Source of the DNA: Microthrixaceae bacterium
GTDB lineage: Bacteria; Actinomycetota; Acidimicrobiia; Acidimicrobiales; Microtrichaceae
Direction of reading: 5' to 3'
Assembly: GCA_023957975.1 (NCBI GenBank)
Contig: JAMLGM010000002.1
Coordinates: forward strand, 403,009 to 467,008
DNA: 64,000 bases
Shown in pieces: positions 45,166-53,948 of this stretch. A program made the translations under genes and the position numbers. The notes beneath the pieces are model-generated. The model was not told where the DNA came from, ran no database searches, and worked only from the letters and a program-made list of their open reading frames with translations. Each line of letters begins with the position of its first letter. The first letter of the stretch is position 1.

Positions 45166-45216
45166 CGAACTTTACGCGGAAAGTGACACCACGTGTCACT
45201 TTCCGCGTAAAGTTCG
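45166..45216. repeat. 51-base perfect palindrome, family A copy 2
   Basis: Two exactly complementary 24-base arms (left arm begins CGAACTTTACGCGGAAAGTG) around a CAC centre. It lies in the gap between the HepT-like gene and the convergent ParA gene. It can fold as a very stable hairpin in RNA or a cruciform in DNA; there is no T-run for a classical terminator. Related to 44334-44384. Confidence 0.9.
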
Positions 45217-45297
45217 AAACAGCCCGCACAAAGTTCGAACTGTGGGCGGCGCGGACGAACCGTCAGCGCGCAGGCGTCAGGCAGCGCGCAGGCGCGC

Positions 45298-46128
45298 TCA
45301 GGCAGTCGTCGCGGCCTTGGTCGGGCGGACGATGCGCCAGAGCTTCTTGTAGAGCGTCTCGTACACCTCGCACGCGGCCGCGGCCCGCGACCCCATGTGA
45401 TGGATCGGCGCCCGAGCCGCAGCGGCCTCGGCGATCGCCACCCGCAGTGGGATGTAGGGCTGCCACACCGCCTTGCGGCCGACGATGTGCACGAGTTCCT
45501 CGAGGTGATAGTCGGCATCAGCGCTGCGTGCCGGCGAGCGGTTCACGATCACCCCGGCGAGGTTGAGTCGGTCGTTGTGGCGATCCCACACCTCCTCGAT
45601 CAGATCGGCGACCGGATTGATGCCGCGCAGGCTGAGCGCGGTCGGCTCGACCACGATGATCGTCTGAGTAGCGGCCGCCAACCCGTTGGTCGTGAGCGCA
45701 CCGAGCGATGGAGGGCAATCGATCAGCACGAGGTCGTACGCGTCGGTCACGCCCTGAAGGCCCTTGCGTAGGCGGGTCTCGGTCTTGGATCCGAGCAGCA
45801 TCGTGTCGAGCCCGCCGCGGATCACCTCGAGGTGCTGCAGCGCCGGCACCGATGGCAACACGTCGACCAGTGGGCTCCAGGTGGAGGGCGTGATCGCCTG
45901 TTTGGCGGAGCCGGCACGGTTGGCGTTCAACACATCGGCCACCGAACGCTGAACCTGTTCGGTGTCGACCCCGAGCACCCACGACGACGCCCCCTGTGGG
46001 TCGAGGTCGATGACGAGCACCCGATGTCCACGAGCCATGGCGGCGGACGTGAGCCCGAGCGTGACCGAGGTCTTGCCGACCCCACCCTTCTGATTGACGA
46101 CGGCGACGACCTCTCCCATGGCTGACAT
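45298..46128 (-). CDS. ParA/Soj-type ATPase, no ParB partner
   Basis: About 276 residues from ATG 46128 (or 46119). It has the deviant Walker A motif VVAVVNQKGGVGKTSVTLGL, Walker A' VLVIDLDPQGASSW and Walker B DLVLIDCPPSLGAL, as in Soj/ParA/MinD proteins that position DNA or cargo by dimerising on DNA. No parB or parS was seen nearby, so it may be an orphan ParA for another cargo. It is divergent from the acetyl-CoA synthetase gene. Confidence 0.88.
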   Translation of the reverse strand: MSAMGEVVAVVNQKGGVGKTSVTLGLTSAAMARGHRVLVIDLDPQGASSWVLGVDTEQVQRSVADVLNANRAGSAKQAITPSTWSPLVDVLPSVPALQHLEVIRGGLDTMLLGSKTETRLRKGLQGVTDAYDLVLIDCPPSLGALTTNGLAAATQTIIVVEPTALSLRGINPVADLIEEVWDRHNDRLNLAGVIVNRSPARSADADYHLEELVHIVGRKAVWQPYIPLRVAIAEAAAARAPIHHMGSRAAAACEVYETLYKKLWRIVRPTKAATTA

Positions 46129-46216
46129 CGTTGTCGGTGCCGGGCGACGAAACAAGGTCGATCGTCGGGCTAGTTTTTGGGTGCGGCCGACCGGCCGCGA
46201 GCAAGGGGGATACGTC

Positions 46217-48199
46217 GTGAGCGACCAGACAATCGAGCATTACCTCGATGAACATCGCACGTTTCAACCGTCACCGGAGTTTGTGGCGCAGGCGAACGTT
46301 TCGGACCGTTCGCTCTACGACGCAGCCGACGCCGATTACGAACAGTTCTGGGCCGATCAAGCCCGGCGTTTCGTGAGCTGGTATGACGACTTTCACACGC
46401 CGCTCGAGTGGAACGCCCCCGATGCGAAGTGGTTCGTCGGCGGCACCCTCAACGTTTCGTACAACTGCCTCGACCGCCACGTCGAAGCCGGCCTCGGCGA
46501 CCGGGTCGCGCTGCTGTGGGAAGGCGAACCGGGAGACATCCGCGCCATCACCTACGCGGAACTCACCGACGAGGTCAGCCGTTTCGCCAACGTGTTGAAA
46601 GATCTCGGCGTGCGGCGCGGCGACCGCGTGGCGATCTACATGCCGATGATCCCCGAACTGCCCGTCGCCATGCTGGCCTGCGCCCGCATCGGTGCCGCTC
46701 ACTCGGTCATCTTCGGCGGGTTCAGCCCCGACTCGATCGCGGACCGCGTCAACGACGGCGAATGCGTCGCCGTGGTCACCGCCGATGCCGGATATCGCCG
46801 CGGCGCACCCTCTGCGCTCAAGGTGAACGTCGACACCGCACTGGCGGAATGCACGAGCGTGCGCAACGTGGTCGTAGTGAACCGCTGCGATCTCGACGTC
46901 GACATGGTGGAGGGCCGCGACCACTGGTATCACGACCTCATCGCATCGGCCTCCACGGTGTGCGAACCCGAACGAATGGACGCCGAGGACCTGCTGTTTC
47001 TCCTCTACACCTCCGGCACCACCGCCAAGCCCAAGGGCATCATGCACACCACCGGCGGCTACCTCACCCAGACGGCGTTCAGCACCTATTACACCTTCGA
47101 CCTCAAAGCCGACCGCGACATCTACTGGTGCACCGCGGACTGCGGCTGGGTGACCGGGCACAGCTACATCGTCTATGGCCCACTCGCTAACGCCGCGACC
47201 TCGGTCATGTATGAGGGAACCCCCGACACACCACGCCTCGAGGACCGACAGGGCGACCCGTCGACGTGGCACAAGGACCGCTTCTGGGACATCATCGAAC
47301 GCCACGGCGTCACCCAGCTCTACACCGCACCCACCGCGATCCGGACCTTCATGAAGTGGGGCGCCCAGGAACCCGCCCGCCACGACCTGTCCAGCCTGCG
47401 TCTGCTCGGATCGGTGGGCGAACCGATCAACCCTGAGGCCTGGGTCTGGTATCACCTCAACATCGGTGCCGAACGCTGCCCGATCGTCGACACGTGGTGG
47501 CAGACCGAAACCGGCGCCCACATGATCAACGGTCTGCCCGGGGTCGTGGCCTCCAAGCCGGGGTCGGCCACGGTGCCGCTTCCCGGCATCGGGGTGGAGG
47601 TCGTCGACGACGCCGGCAACCGCATCACCGAAGGTGGCGGGTATCTGACCCTCACCCGGCCCTGGCCCTCGATGCTGCGCGGCATCTGGGGAAACCACCA
47701 GCGCTACGTCGACACCTACTGGTCGACCTATCCGGGGCGGTACTTCGCCGGCGACGGTGCCCGCATCGATTCCGACGGATACCTCTGGCTGCTGGGCCGC
47801 GTCGATGACGTGATGAACATCTCGGGCCACCGGATCTCGACCACCGAGGTTGAAAGCGCGTTGGTCGATCACGAGGCGGTGGCCGAGGCGGCGGTCGTGG
47901 GTGCGGCCGACGACACGACCGGGCAGGCGATCTGCGGGTACGTGATCCTGCGCGGCAACGTCGACGCCTCCGACCCCGAGGCGCGGGCTGCCCTCGTGGA
48001 GGACATCCGCCAACACGTCGCGGCGAAGCTCGGGGCGATCGCCCGGCCGCGCTCGGTCGTGGTGGTGAGCGACCTGCCGAAGACCCGCTCGGGCAAGATC
48101 ATGCGCCGGCTCCTCAAAGACGTGGCCGAGGGGCGCGAGCTGGGCGACACCACGACCCTCGCCGACCCCAGCGTGGTCGACGAGCTCCGCGGTTCCTGA
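46217..48199 (+). CDS. acsA: Acetyl-CoA synthetase
   Basis: 660 residues from GTG 46217 (AAGGGGGA upstream). It makes acetyl-CoA from acetate, ATP and CoA. Motifs are the AMP-binding LLFLLYTSGTTAKPKGIMHT, TWWQTETGAHMI, YLWLLGRVDDVMNISGHRIS and the catalytic Lys in KTRSGKIMRRLLKD, which Pat/CobB-type systems acetylate. Length is normal for Acs. A longer in-frame ORF starts upstream but would overlap the divergent parA gene. Confidence 0.93.
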   Translation: MSDQTIEHYLDEHRTFQPSPEFVAQANVSDRSLYDAADADYEQFWADQARRFVSWYDDFHTPLEWNAPDAKWFVGGTLNVSYNCLDRHVEAGLGDRVALLWEGEPGDIRAITYAELTDEVSRFANVLKDLGVRRGDRVAIYMPMIPELPVAMLACARIGAAHSVIFGGFSPDSIADRVNDGECVAVVTADAGYRRGAPSALKVNVDTALAECTSVRNVVVVNRCDLDVDMVEGRDHWYHDLIASASTVCEPERMDAEDLLFLLYTSGTTAKPKGIMHTTGGYLTQTAFSTYYTFDLKADRDIYWCTADCGWVTGHSYIVYGPLANAATSVMYEGTPDTPRLEDRQGDPSTWHKDRFWDIIERHGVTQLYTAPTAIRTFMKWGAQEPARHDLSSLRLLGSVGEPINPEAWVWYHLNIGAERCPIVDTWWQTETGAHMINGLPGVVASKPGSATVPLPGIGVEVVDDAGNRITEGGGYLTLTRPWPSMLRGIWGNHQRYVDTYWSTYPGRYFAGDGARIDSDGYLWLLGRVDDVMNISGHRISTTEVESALVDHEAVAEAAVVGAADDTTGQAICGYVILRGNVDASDPEARAALVEDIRQHVAAKLGAIARPRSVVVVSDLPKTRSGKIMRRLLKDVAEGRELGDTTTLADPSVVDELRGS

Positions 48200-48204
48200 C
48201 TCCG

Positions 48205-48378
48205 GCATTCGCCTGTACCCCGCAATCGCCTGTGCCCGGCAATCGCCTGTGCCCCGCAATCGCCTGTGCCCGGCAATCGCCTGTTCTCCGATAACCAGTG
48301 GTCGTGATCACGACCACTGGTTATCGGAGAACAGGCTGGGGCGCGCGAGGCTGGGGCGCGCGAGGCTGGGGCGCGCGA
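48205..48378. repeat. Repeat block: 17-base units, 54-base palindrome, 15-base units
   Basis: Three structures stand side by side. Five tandem 17-base units (GCAATCGCCTGTGCCC plus C or G) run 48205-48289. The fifth merges into a perfect 54-base palindrome at 48281-48334 (27-base arms, left arm CTGTTCTCCGATAACCAGTG and on). Three exact 15-base units, AGGCTGGGGCGCGCG, follow at 48333-48377. The block lies between the 3' ends of two convergent genes, where the palindrome could serve as a bidirectional terminator. Confidence 0.92.
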
Positions 48379-48388
48379 GCGGGCTGGT

Positions 48389-48982
48389 TCAGGCGGCGAG
48401 GGCGGCGGTGACGATACCCACGATCACCCGTTGAGCCGCGGCCTTGGACAACCCCTGGAACGAACGCAAGCGCTCCCAGGCCCCCCAGCTCAGCGCCAGG
48501 TCCATCGTGTTCAGCGCGTTCTTGCGCTCGGCCGTCGACATGGCTGCCAGCTCGACCGCGAACAGGTCCGCGAGTTGGCGCTGCAGCGCGCCGTTGCCCA
48601 GCTTCACGACCTGTTCGATTTCGGGGCCGTTTTGCACCTGGCCCATCGCGAAACGACGTACCGGCGTGAGCTTCTCGTTGGCGGTTGAGCGGATCTTGGT
48701 GATCTGGGTGATTCGATCGGCCAACGGCAGCGTCACGTCGGGCACGAGGAACAAGGCGCCGGCGTCTTTGGAGACGTCGGCGATGACCGCCGAGCGGATG
48801 TCGTCGAGGCTGTCGAAGAGCCGGAAAATCGAACGGTGAGCGATCCCCGAATGCTCGGCGAGCGCCGCGGCGGTGGGGAACCCGTTATGGGTCTCGATGT
48901 AGGAGATCGTGGCGTCGATCAGACGCTTTCGGCTGCGCTCGCTACGAAGACGCCGTCCGTCGATGGATGGTAGATCCGACAC
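48389..48982 (-). CDS. TetR-family transcriptional regulator
   Basis: About 197 residues from GTG 48982. The N-terminal helix-turn-helix is seen in RSRKRLIDATISYIETHNGF, AAALAEHSGIAHRSIFRLFD. The C-terminal ligand domain (residues 75-195) is all-helical and not further recognisable. An earlier in-frame start would add about 46 basic residues. It converges on acsA, but nothing shows it controls that gene. Confidence 0.8.
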   Translation of the reverse strand: MSDLPSIDGRRLRSERSRKRLIDATISYIETHNGFPTAAALAEHSGIAHRSIFRLFDSLDDIRSAVIADVSKDAGALFLVPDVTLPLADRITQITKIRSTANEKLTPVRRFAMGQVQNGPEIEQVVKLGNGALQRQLADLFAVELAAMSTAERKNALNTMDLALSWGAWERLRSFQGLSKAAAQRVIVGIVTAALAA

Positions 48983-49140
48983 AAACAGGGACCATACACT
49001 GCCAATGCCTCGGCGGGGTCGCGAACTGCGTGGTCTGTGTCGCATCTCAGCCCGTCGCCCCGCAGCGGTGCGGCGCCGTGGTTCAGTGGAGGTGCCGAAA
49101 CGGGCAGATGCGCCCGTCACGCCCAGGTCAGGACTTCGCC

Positions 49141-49995
49141 ATGATGAACAACCTCAAGACCGCAGCACTGCTGGCAGCCATGGGCGGGCTGATCATGGCG
49201 TTGGGTGCGATGTTGGGCGGCCGCAGCGGACTCACCATCGGGCTCATCATGGGCCTGGTTATGGTCGCCGGGTCGTACTGGTTCAGCGACAAGCTCGCCA
49301 TCGCGTCGGCACGCGCACGGCCGGTGAGCGCACAGGAGTTCCCGCAGTACCACGCCACGGTCGCCAACCTGGCACAGCGCGCGAACATCCCGATGCCGCG
49401 CCTCTATGTCGCCCCCAACCCTCAGCCAAACGCTTTCGCCACCGGACGCAACCCGGCCAACGCCGCGGTGTGCATCAACGAGGGGCTCATGCAGTACCTC
49501 ACCTGGGAGGAGATCTCCGGGGTGCTGGCCCACGAGATCTCCCACGTGCGCAATCGCGACATCCTCACGAGTTCGGTCGCGGCGGCCATCGCCATGGGCA
49601 TCACCTTCACCGCCCGCATGGCGATGTGGGGCGCGATGTTCGGCGGCGGAGGGCGAAGCGACGACCGCGACGGCGGGGGCATCGGCGCGTTGTTCATGGT
49701 CATCTTGGCGCCAATCGCGGCCTCGGTCATCCAGATGGCAGTGAGCCGAAGCCGAGAGTACGAAGCCGACGCCTCGGCCGCCCGACTGCTCGGCACCGGC
49801 GAACCGCTCGCCCGTGCGCTCGAGAAACTCGAGATCGGGGCACAACGCATTCCGGCCGAGGTCAACGAAGCGCAGGCACAGGCCTACATCGTCAATCCGT
49901 TGCGCGGAGGCGGGCAGAGTCTCGCCCGCATGTTCTCGACCCACCCGTCGACCGCGGACCGCATCTCCCGCCTGCGCGACCAATCCTGGCGCTGA
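49141..49995 (+). CDS. htpX: HtpX-type membrane zinc metalloprotease
   Basis: 284 residues from ATG 49141. Two N-terminal helices are followed by YVAPNPQPNAFATGRNPANA, the zinc motif GVLAHEISHVRNRDIL (HExxH), two further helices and SREYEADASAARLLG with the third ligand Glu. The family degrades misfolded membrane proteins during stress. Complete. It converges on yajQ with a 38-base gap. Confidence 0.93.
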   Translation: MMNNLKTAALLAAMGGLIMALGAMLGGRSGLTIGLIMGLVMVAGSYWFSDKLAIASARARPVSAQEFPQYHATVANLAQRANIPMPRLYVAPNPQPNAFATGRNPANAAVCINEGLMQYLTWEEISGVLAHEISHVRNRDILTSSVAAAIAMGITFTARMAMWGAMFGGGGRSDDRDGGGIGALFMVILAPIAASVIQMAVSRSREYEADASAARLLGTGEPLARALEKLEIGAQRIPAEVNEAQAQAYIVNPLRGGGQSLARMFSTHPSTADRISRLRDQSWR

Positions 49996-50033
49996 ACTGC
50001 CGGCCGCAGCGGGCTAGTCGCGGCAAGCGACGG

Positions 50034-50522
50034 CTAGTCGCGGAAGTTGCCGAACTGCAGCGGAATGCCGAAATCGTGCTCCTTGCACGCGGCGATCACG
50101 TCCTGCAGATCGTCGCGCTTCTTGGCGATCACGCGAATCTGTTCGCCCTGAGTCTGGCTCTGCAAACCCTTGATCCCGAGGGTCTTGATGAACTTGTTGA
50201 TGTCCTTGGCCCGCTCGGAGTTGATGCCGGCGACCAGCGTCGCCACCTGTCGAACCGTCGCCCCGGCAGCGTCTTCGACCTTGCCGTAATCCAGCGACTT
50301 CATCGACAGCTTGCGCTTCGCGAACTTCTCCTCGAGCACCTGGCGAAGCGCGGTCAGACGGTCGGCGCTGACCGTGCGCAACGTGATTTCGGTGGGGGAG
50401 AGCTCGATGCTCGAGTCGGTGCCCTTGAAGTCGAAACGATTCGAGACCTCACGCTGGGCCTGATCGACGGCATTGCGCACTTCCTGTTCGTCGATCTCGG
50501 AACTGATGTCGAAACTGGGCAC
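50034..50522 (-). CDS. YajQ family nucleotide-binding protein
   Basis: 162 residues starting PSFDISSEIDEQEVRNAVDQ, with NRFDFKGTDSSIELS and the C-terminal RVIAKKRDDLQDVIA typical of YajQ, a two-domain RNA-binding-like fold. Some members bind cyclic di-GMP. GTG 50522 has a clear AAGGAG ribosome site; the longer ORF upstream lacks family similarity. Confidence 0.93.
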   Translation of the reverse strand: MPSFDISSEIDEQEVRNAVDQAQREVSNRFDFKGTDSSIELSPTEITLRTVSADRLTALRQVLEEKFAKRKLSMKSLDYGKVEDAAGATVRQVATLVAGINSERAKDINKFIKTLGIKGLQSQTQGEQIRVIAKKRDDLQDVIAACKEHDFGIPLQFGNFRD

Positions 50523-50672
50523 GGAGGGCTCCTTCAAAAGACGCTGGCCACGGGCGGGCTGCGGCGACGAACGAGGCGAGATTCCCGCAACGCAGGCGGT
50601 TTCGCCGGATACGGCCAACCACGCTATCCAATTTCGCAACCGCGATCGGTGGCGCTACCATGTGGCGTCCTT

Positions 50673-50758
50673 GGGTCAGTGCCCGAGTGGCCAAAGGGAG
50701 CAGGCTGTAAACCTGCCGGCGTAAGCCTACGGAGGTTCAAATCCTTCCTGGCCCACCA
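50673..50758 (+). tRNA. tRNA-Tyr (GTA)
   Basis: An 86-base tRNA with acceptor GGGTCAG/CTGGCCC, anticodon GTA at 50707-50709 in stem GCAGG-CCTGC, a long variable arm and the T loop GGTTCAAATCC. The CCA end is encoded. It is followed by a hairpin terminator. Confidence 0.95.
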
Positions 50759-50770
50759 AGGATGCCCACC

Positions 50771-50796
50771 AAACCCCGCCTTCGGGCGGGGTTTCG
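50771..50796 (+). terminator. Intrinsic terminator after tRNA-Tyr
   Basis: Perfect 10-base stem AAACCCCGCC-TTCG-GGCGGGGTTT with a stable TTCG tetraloop, 12 bases after the tRNA end. The T tract is short. Confidence 0.8.
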
Positions 50797-50843
50797 TGCT
50801 GTTCGGACGCGTGTCGGCGACCGCCGCGACCAAACTGGAACCC

Positions 50844-51347
50844 ATGGACACTGTCGACTGGCCCGACTCGGTGCAGCGCGTTCGCCGGCGGCTCGCCCAT
50901 CTTGGTTATGAGGGCGAGGTGACGATGCTCGCCGAATCGGCCAGGAGCGCGCAGCAAGCCGCGGACGCGGTGGGAGCCGAGGTGGGGGCGATTGCGAAGG
51001 CGATCATCTTTCGGCGCAGTGGGGATGACGTGCCCGTGCTGGTCATCACCAGCGGAGCGAACCGGGTCGACATCGCCAAGGTCGAAGAGCTCGTCGGCGA
51101 AGTCGGCAAAGCAGATGCCGCCTATGTGCGGGAACGGACCGGCTTTGCGATCGGCGGGGTGAGCCCCATCGGGATGGACCCCGACGCCGTGGTGCTGTTC
51201 GACGAGGACCTGACTCGATTCGACACGGTGTGGGCGGCCGCCGGTCACCCCAACTCGGTGTTCGAGGCGACGCCCGCTCAGCTCGCCGCATATGCCGGGG
51301 CGCGCGTCGAAGACATCCGGGTCGACGACGGCGAGTCGGATGACTGA
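50844..51347 (+). CDS. YbaK/ProX-type aminoacyl-tRNA editing protein
   Basis: 167 residues from ATG 50844. YbaK signatures are EVGAIAKAIIFRRSGDDVPV with the conserved Lys, LVITSGANRVDIAKVEELVG and GFAIGGVSPIGMDPDAVVLF. Such proteins hydrolyse Cys or Ala mischarged on tRNA-Pro. A much longer frame upstream is not coding. It overlaps the next gene by 8 bases. Confidence 0.9.
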   Translation: MDTVDWPDSVQRVRRRLAHLGYEGEVTMLAESARSAQQAADAVGAEVGAIAKAIIFRRSGDDVPVLVITSGANRVDIAKVEELVGEVGKADAAYVRERTGFAIGGVSPIGMDPDAVVLFDEDLTRFDTVWAAAGHPNSVFEATPAQLAAYAGARVEDIRVDDGESDD

Positions 51348-52488
51348 CATGGCCGGCCTCGGCGAGGAACTGTGCGACGAGCTCGAGGCCATCTACGAAC
51401 GCGGCCACTACCCGGCGCTGACGGTGCAACGACCGTGGTCGCAGCACAACCCCACACTCGTCGGCGAACTCGCTCGACCCGCCGCGCTGCGGTGGTATCT
51501 CATCCGTGAAATCGAGCGACTCGCCGAGGCCGGGGCGACCCTCAGCGCGACCGCGTCACGGGCACGCATCGCGCTCGACGATCCCCGCATGTTTCGCCAG
51601 GGGGACGAGTCGAACTGGGACCTGAAGCGCAAGAAGCTTTTCCTGTTCCCGCCCGAACGCATGGAACTCTCGCTCAACCGGCTGTCGCACTACACCGGCA
51701 CCGAAGCCGAGACGTTTCAGCGCTACGTGTTGTTCACCAACTACCACATGCACGTCGAGGCGTTCCTCGAGATCTTCCCCGACTGTGTGAAGCCGAGCCG
51801 GTCGAACGTGCAAATGCCCGCGTACCACCACGTGATGGATAACCACTCGGGCATCACGTTGGTCAACATCGGCGTCGGCCCGTCGAATGCCAAGACGATT
51901 TCGGATCACGTGGCCGTCCTGCGACCCGACCTCATGTTGATGATCGGCCACTGCGGCGGACTGCGGAACCGCCAAGACATCGGCGATTTCGTGCTGGCGA
52001 GCACCTATGTCCGCGCCGATCAGGTCCTCGACGACGTCTTGGCTGGCTACGTACCGATCGTGTCGAACTTCCAGCTGAACCAGATCCTCCACGACGAGTT
52101 GAGCCGACGACGCCTGCCGTTTCGGATGGGCACCGTGTTCACGACCTCTAACCGGAACTGGGAGTTCAACCAAGCCCAACCGTTGGAACAGATCTCCGCG
52201 TCGCGAGCGGTGGCCACCGACATGGAATCGGCCACCATCGCCGCCAACGGATTTCGGTATCGGGTGCCCTCGGCGACGCTGCTCGTCGTGAGCGACAAGC
52301 CGCTGCACGGTCAACCGAAACTCGAGGGACCGGCCAAGGAGTTCTACGAGGCCTCCAAGCGCCAACACGTCGAGGTGGCGATCTCCGCGGTGAACGAGGT
52401 GAACCAGCGTTGGCCGGGCGGATTGCCGTCGGCAGACCTGCGATCGACCGACGAGCCGCTCATCGGTGGTCCGGCGGAGGTGGACTGA
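51340..52488 (+). CDS. amn: AMP nucleosidase
   Basis: 382 residues from ATG 51340 (or ATG 51349). The first 190 residues are the Amn regulatory domain. The catalytic phosphorylase-like domain shows LVNIGVGPSNAKTISDHVAV, LMLMIGHCGGLRNRQDIGDF and AVATDMESATIAANGF. It splits AMP into adenine and ribose 5-phosphate. Shorter than E. coli Amn but complete in motifs. Co-transcribed with the editing protein gene. Confidence 0.9.
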   Translation: MTDMAGLGEELCDELEAIYERGHYPALTVQRPWSQHNPTLVGELARPAALRWYLIREIERLAEAGATLSATASRARIALDDPRMFRQGDESNWDLKRKKLFLFPPERMELSLNRLSHYTGTEAETFQRYVLFTNYHMHVEAFLEIFPDCVKPSRSNVQMPAYHHVMDNHSGITLVNIGVGPSNAKTISDHVAVLRPDLMLMIGHCGGLRNRQDIGDFVLASTYVRADQVLDDVLAGYVPIVSNFQLNQILHDELSRRRLPFRMGTVFTTSNRNWEFNQAQPLEQISASRAVATDMESATIAANGFRYRVPSATLLVVSDKPLHGQPKLEGPAKEFYEASKRQHVEVAISAVNEVNQRWPGGLPSADLRSTDEPLIGGPAEVD

Positions 52489-52547
52489 GCGCGCTCAGGT
52501 TCGCGCCCGCACCCCGCGCCCAGCGCCCCGCGCCGCGCCCCAGTCCG

Positions 52548-52599
52548 CGTTCTGTAGGTAATCGCGGTGGCTATGACCGCCGCGATTACCTACAGAACG
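52548..52599. repeat. 52-base palindrome, family B copy 1
   Basis: Two perfect 20-base arms (CGTTCTGTAGGTAATCGCGG and its complement) around a 12-base centre TGGCTATGACCG. The right part overlaps the last codons of the oxidoreductase gene. It is the exact reverse complement of 54997-55048. Confidence 0.93.
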
Positions 52600-53866
52600 G
52601 CAGTGGTGAGGGGGCAGCAGTGGTGGCCGTCGCGCGGGTGGCGGCGGCCCGGCCGGCGTCGTCGCCACTCGACATCGCCGCATCCGCAAGCCAACCCTTG
52701 GCCGTGATCCAATCGCCGGCGAACCACACGCCCGGCAGGTCCGCAGTGGCGATCTGCGGGGTGTCCGCCCCCGAGGCGTGTGGTTGCGGGCGATCGTGGG
52801 CGACGACCATGCGGCGGCGTTCGATGATCTTGATCGTGCGATCACGCCAGCCCGGCTCCACCGCGTCGAGCGCGGTCTCGAGTTCGGCGCGAGGGTCGAG
52901 GTCCGGGCACAGGTCTGGTTCGTAGATCAACCCGTGCAGCACCGCCTGCGAATCCGGCGCGAGGCGGGCGTCGGTCGCGTGGTCGACGAGGTAGAGCGGA
53001 ACATCGGTTCCGTACAGCGCGGTGCCGCGGCCGGTTCGTGAAGCCAGGACCACCTCCAGGCAGTACGCCTGAACCGGCCGCGCTCGCTTCGCCCACATGC
53101 CCAGTTGCTCGCTGCGCTGCCCGGTGAGGCGATGGGCATGTCCTGGTCCGCCGGTTGCGACGACGACCGCACCGGCGCGTATCGAGTTGTGTGATGCCGT
53201 GACGCGCACCGCTTCGTCGCCGGCCGTCACCTCGACGACTCGGTCGTGTTCGATCCGCACCCCGAGCTCAAGCGCGACGGCGACCAGACCGTCCACGATG
53301 CGCTGCCATCCTCCGTCGAGGTACCTCACGCCGCGGGCTCCGCGCCGCAACTGGGCGAGGGCCGCCGCAGCGTCGGTGTGGTCGGGATCGGCGGCATAAG
53401 TGGTGGTCCGCAACATCATCTCGACCAGTGGCCGGGCGTCGGCGGGAACCTCGGCATCGAGCCACTGTCGCAGCGAGCGGCCCTGCGCCTCGTCGACGCA
53501 TCGCCGTCGCATCGAATGAAGCAGCGTCGTGACCCCCAACAACCCGCCGGTCGCTTGGCGATCGAGCGCACGGCGCCGCTCACCGTGGCGCCACCAGCCG
53601 AACCCGCGCTGGAGCGGCATCGAGCCGGCCACGCTCACCCCGTACTCGCGTAGCAGTCGTGTCGCCTCGCCGGCGCTGTAGAGGGCGTGGGGTCCGTGGT
53701 TGACGATCGCGTCGCCAGCGCGGTCGCTGCGCGCCCGACCGCCGATCTCGTCGCGCGCATCGACCAACACCACCGACGCCCCGGTGCGGGCAGCGGCGAT
53801 GGACGCGCTCAACCCGGCGAGGCCTGCGCCCACCACGACGACGTCGACGTCGAGTCCCTCGTTCAT
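52586..53866 (-). CDS. FAD-dependent oxidoreductase (desaturase/amine-oxidase type)
   Basis: 426 residues from ATG 53866. The N-terminal Rossmann motif is VVVVGAGLAGLSASIAAART with VVLVDARDEIGGRARSD, and the C-terminal FAD site is GVWFAGDWITAKGWLADAAM. This is the phytoene-desaturase/protoporphyrinogen-oxidase fold. The substrate is unknown. It is divergent from the nitronate monooxygenase gene; a degenerate family B palindrome lies between the two starts. The last residues are encoded by a family B palindrome. Confidence 0.85.
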   Translation of the reverse strand: MNEGLDVDVVVVGAGLAGLSASIAAARTGASVVLVDARDEIGGRARSDRAGDAIVNHGPHALYSAGEATRLLREYGVSVAGSMPLQRGFGWWRHGERRRALDRQATGGLLGVTTLLHSMRRRCVDEAQGRSLRQWLDAEVPADARPLVEMMLRTTTYAADPDHTDAAAALAQLRRGARGVRYLDGGWQRIVDGLVAVALELGVRIEHDRVVEVTAGDEAVRVTASHNSIRAGAVVVATGGPGHAHRLTGQRSEQLGMWAKRARPVQAYCLEVVLASRTGRGTALYGTDVPLYLVDHATDARLAPDSQAVLHGLIYEPDLCPDLDPRAELETALDAVEPGWRDRTIKIIERRRMVVAHDRPQPHASGADTPQIATADLPGVWFAGDWITAKGWLADAAMSSGDDAGRAAATRATATTAAPSPLPFCR

Positions 53867-53880
53867 CGCGACCCCCTGGC

Positions 53881-53930
53881 GTTCTGTAGGTACTCTCGGT
53901 GGCTGGCGCAACAGAACTTACCTGCAGAAC
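53881..53930. repeat. 50-base degenerate palindrome, family B copy 2
   Basis: Outer arms GTTCTGTAGGTA and TTACCTGCAGAAC pair with one mismatch, and the centre differs from the other copies (GGTGGCTGGCGC). It sits between two divergent gene starts, 18 bases before the ATG of the monooxygenase. Confidence 0.8.
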
Positions 53931-53948
53931 CAAAGAGGGAAGGGTCCG

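Noticed and set aside
45166..45216. Possible parS site near parA
   Set aside because: It is a 51-base hairpin, not the 16-base parS consensus (TGTTTCACGTGAAACA). The central CACGTG is shared by chance within a longer palindrome, and no parB is present.
46271..48259. 662-residue minus-strand ORF
   Set aside because: Antisense to acetyl-CoA synthetase, with no recognisable domain; acsA has all family motifs.
48205..48289. Possible CRISPR array in the 17-base repeats
   Set aside because: Units are directly adjacent with no spacers and there are no cas genes.
48909..51347. 812-residue plus-strand ORF
   Set aside because: It runs through htpX, antisense yajQ and tRNA-Tyr in another frame. Only its last 167 codons (50844-51347) match a family, and these have their own ATG.
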